This document shows, piece by piece, positions 5,452 through 10,490 of a stretch of 10,490 nucleotides of DNA. The stretch spans positions 1 to 10,490 of the forward strand of contig JAKSHV010000021.1 in the NCBI GenBank assembly GCA_024399225.1. Reading direction: 5' to 3'. The stretch comes from an archaeon. GTDB taxonomy: Archaea; Thermoplasmatota; Thermoplasmata; Methanomassiliicoccales; Methanomethylophilaceae. Both the position numbers and the translations under genes were made by a program. How positions within the stretch are numbered: the stretch's first letter is position 1; each line of letters opens with the position of its first letter. Under the pieces are notes generated by a model. It saw only the letters and a list, made by a program, of their open reading frames with translations. It did no database searches and had not been told where the DNA came from.

Positions 5452-6068
5452 GGTACTTCGTCATCACCGGCCACAAGGCAGCCACCGAAGCATCGTTCAA
5501 ACTCGACGACCTCGCAGGCGGTGCAGGCCGTCTCGACATCCTCTGCAGGTGCATCAACTCCTGCTTCGTCATGAGCCACAACCTCCGCAGGGACGCGGAG
5601 ATATATCTCGTCCTCGAAGGTGGCGATGACGCCCCCAAGACCGTCAGGATCGAGGGTTCCACCGTAAGGTACCTCAACCCCGACGAGAGGAGCACCGCAT
5701 CCCTCATCAGGAACGCACTTCTCAAGAAGGTCCCCGCCGACAAGGAGATCAACTCCTCCCCCGGAGTGTACATCTCCAGGATGAGCTTCGATGATGTCAT
5801 CGACAAACTCGCACCCCTCGGAAGCTTTGTCTACCTCAAGGAGGACGGAACCGACTGCAGGGATTTCGAATTCCCCGAGAACCCCATCTTCGTGCTCGGC
5901 GACAACCAGGACCCCACCCCCGAGGAGGAGGCCAAACTGTACGCACAGAATCCCGCGAAGATCTGTGTCGGGCCCTACAGTCTCCACGCCGACCACTGCA
6001 TGATCCTCATCCAGAACGAGATGGACCGCAGAGAAGCCGCCGTGAAAGGTGATTCCAGTGCCCTATGA
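5448..6068 (+). CDS. trmY: tRNA (pseudouridine-54 N1) methyltransferase
   Basis: TrmY methylates N1 of pseudouridine 54 in the T-loop of archaeal tRNAs, using S-adenosylmethionine and producing the archaeal replacement for ribothymidine. The 206-residue product matches the family from end to end: MRYFVITGHKA at the N terminus, GRLDILCRCINS (27-38), the RYLNPDERS segment (74-82), PGVYISRMSFDDVI (105-118), and the SPOUT knot region with PIFVLGD (145-151) and GPYSLHADHCMILIQNEMDR (175-194), expected to form the cofactor pocket. SPOUT enzymes act as dimers. The start overlaps the srp54 stop by four bases, so translation is probably coupled. The partner making pseudouridine 54 (Pus10 in most archaea) is not in the window. 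The tail after residue 195 is short and probably disordered. Confidence 0.96.
   Translation: MRYFVITGHKAATEASFKLDDLAGGAGRLDILCRCINSCFVMSHNLRRDAEIYLVLEGGDDAPKTVRIEGSTVRYLNPDERSTASLIRNALLKKVPADKEINSSPGVYISRMSFDDVIDKLAPLGSFVYLKEDGTDCRDFEFPENPIFVLGDNQDPTPEEEAKLYAQNPAKICVGPYSLHADHCMILIQNEMDRREAAVKGDSSAL
6047..6053 (+). promoter_or_regulatory. Ribosome binding site deciding a GTG start
   Basis: AGGTGAT sits four bases before GTG 6058. It overlaps the other candidate start, GTG 6049, which therefore has no usable site. This favours 6058 as the start of the zinc-ribbon gene. Confidence 0.6.
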
Positions 6069-6291
6069 CACCCGCGAGGATGCACAGAAGGAATACACTC
6101 TGAAGGTGCCCCAGCACCACCACTGCCGCAAATGCGGCAACGCCTTCATCGGAGACGGATACTTCTGTTCCGACGAATGCAAGAAGACCGAGGGAGACGC
6201 AGCCAAGAAGAGTCTGAGGAAGTACCTTGTCATCCTCATAGGACTCTGGGCCATCGTCATCGCCGCGGTCGTAGTCACAAAGGTGTTCTGA
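6058..6291 (+). CDS. Small zinc-ribbon protein with C-terminal membrane helix (DUF2116-like)
   Basis: From GTG 6058 this encodes 77 residues. Residues 20-43 carry a treble-clef-like zinc site, HHHCRKCGNAF followed by GDGYFCSDECKK, that is C-x2-C and C-x3-C with nearby histidines, the pattern of the archaeal DUF2116 family. A basic stretch (KKSLRKY) leads into a single hydrophobic helix (about YLVILIGLWAIVIAAVVVT) close to the C terminus. This suggests a tail-anchored protein with its zinc domain in the cytoplasm. DUF2116 is described as a predicted nucleic-acid-binding ribbon, but no function is established. The gene overlaps the trmY stop by 11 bases and ends three bases before the next ATG, so it is firmly within the operon. 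The location beside srp54 is suggestive of a membrane or translation link, which is inference only. Confidence 0.85.
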   Translation: MPYDTREDAQKEYTLKVPQHHHCRKCGNAFIGDGYFCSDECKKTEGDAAKKSLRKYLVILIGLWAIVIAAVVVTKVF

Positions 6292-6294
6292 AGG

Positions 6295-7266
6295 ATGAAG
6301 ACTGCAGTAGCCGGAACATTCAATGTCATCCACGAGGGCCACCTGGCCCTTTTCAACCGTGCCTTCGAACTCGGTTCCGAGATATTCGTGGGAGTCACCA
6401 GCGACAGGATGGCATCCGAGTCCCGTTCGGACTACATCCCCATGCACCTCAGGAGGAATGCCCTCACACAGGTGCTCGACCGTTACGGAAAACCCTATCA
6501 CATTTTCGAAATCGACGACATCTACGGTCCTGCAGAGATCATGGACGATGTCGACGTACTCATTGTCTCCAAGGAGACCGAACCCAATGCAATGAGGGTC
6601 AACGAGGAGAGGGACAAGAGAGGCATCAAGCCCCTTGTGGTCTCCGTGGTCCCCCTGGTCATGGCCGCCGACGGAAACAAGGTCTCCGCCCATTGCATCC
6701 TTGAAGGAAGGTACGGACTTCACGGAACATCCGATGTTCCCGACATCATCGTCGGTTCCGCCAACCACGTCAAGGTCGAGGCTGTGCGTACAGTCATGCA
6801 GAAGATCTTCGGAGAGGTCAGGGTCACCGGCATCGAGGTCTCCAGCGGGGTTCCCGACCAGCCTTTCGAGGAGCAGACTCGCCAGGGAGCCATCAACCGT
6901 GCCAAGGCGGCACTGGGCGACCATGATTTCGCCGTCGGCATCGAGGCAGGTGTATTCGAGAAGGAGGATGGTCTCTATGATTACCAGTACTGTGCGGTCC
7001 TCGACCGTTCCGGAAGGATCACAGTCGGAACCGGTTCCGGATTCATGTACCCTCCCGCAGTCGCAGATCTTGCACGCAAGGGAATGACCATCGGGGATGC
7101 CATGAAGGCATGTTTCGACCAGAACAACATAGGCAAGGGACAGGGAGCCATCGGATTCCTCAGCAAGGGCCTTCTCGACAGGAAGGGACTCACCGAGCAG
7201 TCCGTCACCGCGGCCATGATCCCCAGGCTGAACGATTCTTATGATCAAGATAACAGAAGTTCCTGA
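6295..7266 (+). CDS. coaD: Phosphopantetheine adenylyltransferase fused to inosine/xanthosine triphosphatase (DUF84/YjjX)
   Basis: Two enzymes are joined in 323 residues. Residues 1 to about 146 are an archaeal/eukaryotic-type CoaD that transfers AMP from ATP to 4'-phosphopantetheine, giving dephospho-CoA. Marks are GTFNVIHEGH (7-16) with the nucleotidyltransferase HxGH signature, GVTSDRM (33-39) and VSKET (91-95). Residues from about 149 to 313 match DUF84/YjjX, which hydrolyses non-canonical nucleotides such as ITP and XTP: IIVGSANHVKVEAV (151-164), SSGVPDQPFEEQTRQGAINRA (183-203), AVGIEAGV (213-220) and GQGAIGFLSKG (282-292). The join is only a few residues (LHGTSDVP), so the domains are likely rigidly packed or simply tethered. 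ATG 6295 has AGGTG nine bases upstream. The 3' end overlaps the next gene by 26 bases. Other archaea use separate genes for these two steps. Confidence 0.92.
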   Translation: MKTAVAGTFNVIHEGHLALFNRAFELGSEIFVGVTSDRMASESRSDYIPMHLRRNALTQVLDRYGKPYHIFEIDDIYGPAEIMDDVDVLIVSKETEPNAMRVNEERDKRGIKPLVVSVVPLVMAADGNKVSAHCILEGRYGLHGTSDVPDIIVGSANHVKVEAVRTVMQKIFGEVRVTGIEVSSGVPDQPFEEQTRQGAINRAKAALGDHDFAVGIEAGVFEKEDGLYDYQYCAVLDRSGRITVGTGSGFMYPPAVADLARKGMTIGDAMKACFDQNNIGKGQGAIGFLSKGLLDRKGLTEQSVTAAMIPRLNDSYDQDNRSS

Positions 7267-8791
7267 GGATTCCCCCTACACAATCGACGAGTGCAAGATC
7301 AGGGGTTATGCCGACGAGGTGCTCATTCCCGAGACAGAGGAGGACATCCGTGAGGCCGTCAGGAACTGTCCCAGCATCACCATCTCCGGTAGGAGGACGG
7401 GTATGTGCGGAGGTTCGGTGCCGTACGGTGGAACCGTCCTCTCCCTTGAGAAGTTCGACCACATCCTCGGTGTAGGAAAGGATGAGAGGAGCTTCTATGT
7501 CAGGGTCCAGCCCTGTGTCACGGTCAGGCAGCTCAACGACTTCATCAGGAAGAAGGGATACCTTTCCCTGCCTTCGCTGACCGAAGGTGCCAACGAGGAA
7601 CTATCCGCCGACAGGGACGGTTACTTCTATCCCGTGGATCCCACGGAACTCAACGGTTCCCTCGGCGGGAACATCGCCGCCAATGCATCGGGTCCCAGGA
7701 CGTTCAAGTACGGGCCCACACGCAGATGGGTGAGAAGGGTAAGGGTGATCCTCTCCGACGGTTCTGTACTGGACATCAAAAGAGGGGACATCAAAGCGAC
7801 CGGAAGGACCATCGAGATCCCGTTCTCCGACGGCATGAGAATGATCGAACTTCCCACCTATGAATTCAACATGAATGTCAAGAACGTCACCGGACTCTAT
7901 GTCGAGGACGACATGGATGCAGTTGATCTGTTCGTCGGCAGCGAGGGTATTTTCGGAGTCATAACCGAAGCGGACCTGTATCTCGCGCCTGCACATCCCC
8001 TCATCAGCAACATCGTCTTCCTGCCCAACGACGGTGATTCCTACTCACTTTCAAAGGATTTCAGGGCTAGCGGAGTCGTCCCCGAATTCCTTGAATTCTT
8101 CGACTCTGGCTCATTGGACCTTATACGTTCCTCGAGGAAGGACGATCCCAAATTCACCGACATGCCGGACATCCCCGATACCGCGGGATCCGCATTATTC
8201 TTCGACCTTCCGATGGATGGGAACCTCAAAGACAACTATCTCAGAGTGAAACCCCTCATCGAGAGGTACGGAGGTTCTCTGGAAGACAGCTGGTGCGGAT
8301 ACGAGCTTAAGGACAGGGAGCGTTTCTTCGCATTCAGGCACTCGGTCCCCCAGACCATCTTCGACTATGTCGCAAGGCTCAAGGGAAGTTCCGCACCCAA
8401 GATCAACAAGATGGGTACCGACATGTCCGTTCCCCTGGACAGACTCGACGAGATGATGGAGTTCTATGATTCGACAATCAGGTCTTACGGACTCGAATAT
8501 GTCATATTCGGACACATCGGGCACGGACACCCCCATGTGGAGATCATCCTCAAGGATATGGAGGCCTTCCGCAAGGCGAAGGATGCCTACCGCGAACTCG
8601 CACGCAAGGCCATCGAACTCGGCGGATCACCTAGTGCCGAACACGGTATCGGCAAGATGAAGGTCGAGTATGTGGAGATGATGTACGGTTCCGAAGGTGT
8701 GGACCAGATCCGCTCTGTCAAGAAGGCCATGGATCCCGAGAACAGGTTCAATGCAGGGAATGTATTCGCCGACGGGGAGGTGAGGATGTGA
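7241..8791 (+). CDS. FAD-linked dehydrogenase, GlcD/D-lactate dehydrogenase family, probable ETF partner
   Basis: The 516-residue product belongs to the FAD-binding PCMH/VAO superfamily that oxidises 2-hydroxyacids such as lactate or glycolate. The N-terminal FAD-binding domain (about 25-255) has the pyrophosphate loop GRRTGMCGGSVP (50-61), GSLGGNIAANASGPRTFKYGP (139-159) and GSEGIFGVITE (233-243). The C-terminal FAD-oxidase domain (about 256-510) has HIGHGHPHVEI (425-435) and SAEHGIGKMK (465-474), which in this family contribute active-site histidines. No iron-sulfur domain is fused, so electrons must leave through a partner. The genes directly following encode EtfB and EtfA, which fits an ETF-linked dehydrogenase like the lactate dehydrogenase/EtfAB complex known from acetogens. 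Substrate is not determined. The start overlaps the preceding gene by 26 bases and has only a weak ribosome binding site, so coupling is likely. The length exceeds typical GlcD by about 40-50 residues. Confidence 0.9.
   Translation: MIKITEVPEDSPYTIDECKIRGYADEVLIPETEEDIREAVRNCPSITISGRRTGMCGGSVPYGGTVLSLEKFDHILGVGKDERSFYVRVQPCVTVRQLNDFIRKKGYLSLPSLTEGANEELSADRDGYFYPVDPTELNGSLGGNIAANASGPRTFKYGPTRRWVRRVRVILSDGSVLDIKRGDIKATGRTIEIPFSDGMRMIELPTYEFNMNVKNVTGLYVEDDMDAVDLFVGSEGIFGVITEADLYLAPAHPLISNIVFLPNDGDSYSLSKDFRASGVVPEFLEFFDSGSLDLIRSSRKDDPKFTDMPDIPDTAGSALFFDLPMDGNLKDNYLRVKPLIERYGGSLEDSWCGYELKDRERFFAFRHSVPQTIFDYVARLKGSSAPKINKMGTDMSVPLDRLDEMMEFYDSTIRSYGLEYVIFGHIGHGHPHVEIILKDMEAFRKAKDAYRELARKAIELGGSPSAEHGIGKMKVEYVEMMYGSEGVDQIRSVKKAMDPENRFNAGNVFADGEVRM
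8776..8783 (+). promoter_or_regulatory. Strong ribosome binding site for etfB
   Basis: GGAGGTGA, a full match to the archaeal consensus, ends four bases before the GTG start at 8788. It explains how a GTG start overlapping the upstream stop (GTGA) can be used well. Confidence 0.75.
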
Positions 8792-9552
8792 AGTACGTTG
8801 TCTTCGTGAAGCAAGTGCCAGACACCACACTTATCGCCGTCGACGAGAACGGAAACCTCATCCGTGCCGGTGTCCCATCCATCCTCGACCCGTATTCCGA
8901 ACATGCCTTGGAAACCGCCGTATCCCTGAAGAAGGAAGGGGATTTGATCGTCGCAGTCACCATGGGTCCCGACCAGGCACAGTCCGCACTGAGGAGATGT
9001 CTCGAGATCGGAGCTGACGAAGCATACCTCCTTTCGGACAGGGCATTCGCAGGTGCCGACGTGCATGCCACCGCGAGAACCCTCTCCGCCTTTGTGGAGA
9101 AGTTCGCGGCAGACGCCTCCCTGATCATGTTCGGCAAACAGGCCGCCGACGGAGACACCGCACAGGTTCCCGCAGAGGTGGCAGAGATGCTCGGAAGGGA
9201 ACAGTTCTGCTATTGTGTTTCCGTAAACGCCGAGGATGACCACTTCGTCACCGTCCAGGACTACGGGGACGAAAGGCGTACATGCAGGGCTCCGATGGGT
9301 TCGGTCGTATCCGTTTCGGAAGGGGACATCAACCGCAGACTTCCCTCCATCGCACGTTTCATCGAGGCCTCGGAGGCCGAGATAAAAAGACTCGACCGTA
9401 TAGCGCTGGGTCTTGGTAATTTCTCGGTCGGAATGAACGGTTCCCGCACCAAGATCGTGAAGTCCGTGAACGTACGTTCCGAACGTCTCGGAAAGATTAC
9501 CGACGGTTCCGACCCGGTCAAGGCCGCAGCATATCTCAAGGAGCTGATCTGA
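8788..9552 (+). CDS. etfB: Electron transfer flavoprotein, beta subunit
   Basis: EtfB pairs with EtfA to form a flavoprotein that relays electrons between a dehydrogenase and an acceptor. The 254 residues are normal for the family. The N terminus MKYVVFVKQVPDT is the usual first strand, LDPYSEHALETAV (33-45) follows, and the nucleotide-binding loop is GKQAADGDTAQVPAEVAEMLG (116-136), which binds AMP in ordinary ETFs and a second FAD in bifurcating ones. The C-terminal arm has GSRTKIVKSVNV (218-229), expected to wrap around EtfA. I cannot decide from motifs alone whether this is a bifurcating type. The GTG start is set by a perfect ribosome binding site. The gene overlaps the dehydrogenase stop by four bases and the etfA start by one, so the three subunits should be made together. 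Confidence 0.95.
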   Translation: MKYVVFVKQVPDTTLIAVDENGNLIRAGVPSILDPYSEHALETAVSLKKEGDLIVAVTMGPDQAQSALRRCLEIGADEAYLLSDRAFAGADVHATARTLSAFVEKFAADASLIMFGKQAADGDTAQVPAEVAEMLGREQFCYCVSVNAEDDHFVTVQDYGDERRTCRAPMGSVVSVSEGDINRRLPSIARFIEASEAEIKRLDRIALGLGNFSVGMNGSRTKIVKSVNVRSERLGKITDGSDPVKAAAYLKELI

Positions 9553-10490
9553 TGGGATGCGAATCGTGTTCCGACGGAAGCTGTTCCGGCAACGAGAAGG
9601 GCGGACTGCCTCCCGGAATGCTGCAGAGGTACAAGCTCAGCACCGACCGTTCCGATGGGTTCCTCGTATGGATCGAAACCGAAGCCGATGATGAAGGAAA
9701 CCTCCGTATCTGCGACCACTGCAAGGAACTGCTTGGCAAGGTCAGGCAGATGGACGGCGGCAACTCCCGTATATGGGGAGTAATCTTCGGACATCTCGAA
9801 CTCAAGCCCCTGTACAGGGAGATATACTCCTATGGTGTGGAAACCCTCTACGAAGTACACGACAGGAAGCTTTCAATCTTCCACCCCGAGGCTTACGCCG
9901 ACTGCATCGCACAGGTCGCGGTCCGTACGGAACCTGCCGTCATCCTCTTCGGAGCAACACCCCGCGGAAGGGAGATCGCTCCCCGCGTGGCCGCCAAACT
10001 CGATGCCGGACTGACCGCAGACTGTACAGATCTGGCACTTGACGAACGCACCCTCCTCATGACGCGTCCCGCGTTCGGCGGGAACGTCATGGCGACCATC
10101 CAATGCACTACCTTCCCCCAGATAGCTACCATCCGTCCCGGAGTCTTCCCCGTTCCCGAACCCATGCAGGGTCGCAGAGGAACCGTCATCTACTGGCAGA
10201 ACAACTGCGATACTCTGAAGGACATCATCCTCTCCGAGAAGGAGAACGGTTCCGGAGAGGACATCACCAAATCAAGGATCCTTATCTCCCTCGGAGCAGG
10301 TGTCAGGAAGGAATCCATCCCGATAGCGGAATCCGTCGCAAGGAAACTGGGCGGAACCGTCTCCTGTTCCAGGAAACTGGTGGAGAAAGGCTGGTTCAAC
10401 CAGTCCCGCCAGGTGGGGCAGTCCGGACACACAGTGTCTCCCGACATCTACCTCGCGTTCGGAATCTCCGGTGCGATACAGCACCTCGCC
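9552..10490 (+). CDS. etfA: Electron transfer flavoprotein, alpha subunit, 3' end missing
   Basis: The reading frame stays open from ATG 9552 to the window end, 313 residues, so the gene is cut. The C-terminal FAD-binding domain is recognisable: SLGAGVRKE (246-254), SRKLVEKGW (273-281), QVGQSGHTVSPDIYLAFGISG (287-307) and QHLA at the edge, where EtfA binds FAD. The remaining sequence should be a further few dozen residues. The N-terminal domain includes ILFGATPRGREIAPRVAAKL (131-150), a common EtfA segment. Unusual is the N-terminal extension of about 70 residues: C3, C6 and C11 in MGCESCSDGSC, then C54 and C57 in ICDHC. This could bind a metal or iron-sulfur cluster. It is shorter than the ferredoxin domain fused to some bifurcating EtfA proteins. 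AAGGAG ends eight bases before the ATG, which overlaps the etfB stop. Confidence 0.94.
   Translation, partial: MGCESCSDGSCSGNEKGGLPPGMLQRYKLSTDRSDGFLVWIETEADDEGNLRICDHCKELLGKVRQMDGGNSRIWGVIFGHLELKPLYREIYSYGVETLYEVHDRKLSIFHPEAYADCIAQVAVRTEPAVILFGATPRGREIAPRVAAKLDAGLTADCTDLALDERTLLMTRPAFGGNVMATIQCTTFPQIATIRPGVFPVPEPMQGRRGTVIYWQNNCDTLKDIILSEKENGSGEDITKSRILISLGAGVRKESIPIAESVARKLGGTVSCSRKLVEKGWFNQSRQVGQSGHTVSPDIYLAFGISGAIQHLA

Noticed and set aside
4743..5996. 417-codon antisense frame across srp54 and trmY
   Set aside because: It spans two well-identified genes on the other strand and its translation shows no recognisable domain; it comes from avoidance of certain codons in the real genes.
6007..7248. 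413-codon antisense frame opposite the CoaD fusion
   Set aside because: Same shadow effect; the plus strand encodes clear enzyme motifs throughout.
7632..7646. Perfect 6-bp hairpin CCGTGG-ATC-CCACGG in the dehydrogenase gene
   Set aside because: It lies in a conserved coding stretch (PVDPTE) and is explained by codon choice; no T run or regulatory context.
8083..8098. Two GAATTC sites close together
   Set aside because: They encode the repeated residues PEFLEFF; no wider repeat or mobile-element signature.
9261..9860. Antisense frame over the etfB-etfA junction
   Set aside because: Both ETF subunits are clear on the plus strand and the frame has no start signal.

Overview
The window looks like archaeal chromosome, most likely Thermoplasmatota and plausibly a Methanomassiliicoccales-type gut methanogen. 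This is inference from gene content: an SRP54 GTPase, a TrmY-type SPOUT methyltransferase, an archaeal-type CoaD fused to a DUF84/YjjX NTPase, a DUF2116 zinc-ribbon protein and an archaeal coiled-coil protein. Several starts lie about 25-30 bases after a TATA box with no ribosome binding site, while genes inside the operon carry GGTGAT-type sites. No rRNA, tRNA, CRISPR array or insertion sequence was recognised.

Layout. Positions 1-480 hold the 3' end of an ABC exporter. An intergenic stretch rich in inverted repeats leads to a 325-residue coiled-coil protein (630-1607), which ends in a hairpin with a cUUCGg loop and a T run. A six-helix membrane protein of unknown function (1716-2351) then converges, one base apart, on a minus-strand DHA2-type major facilitator transporter (2353-3765). 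That transporter seems to start at a non-canonical ATT codon behind a good ribosome binding site, and its promoter carries two adjacent inverted repeats. The intergenic region up to 4083 holds an unassigned plus-strand promoter, a possible small structured RNA, a cryptic minus-strand reading frame and a 26-base alternating purine-pyrimidine tract just before the srp54 TATA box.

From 4084 to the window end, seven plus-strand genes overlap or nearly touch: srp54, trmY, a small zinc-ribbon/membrane protein, a CoaD-NTPase fusion, an FAD-linked dehydrogenase, etfB and etfA (cut by the window end). The first four are housekeeping genes (protein targeting, tRNA modification, CoA synthesis, nucleotide-pool cleaning). 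The last three form a flavin electron-transfer module: an FAD-linked 2-hydroxyacid-type dehydrogenase that should exchange electrons with the EtfAB heterodimer. The EtfA N terminus carries a cysteine cluster that could bind a metal. This triad, in the arrangement known from electron-confurcating lactate dehydrogenases, is the most interesting biochemical system here; substrate and electron acceptor cannot be read from the sequence.
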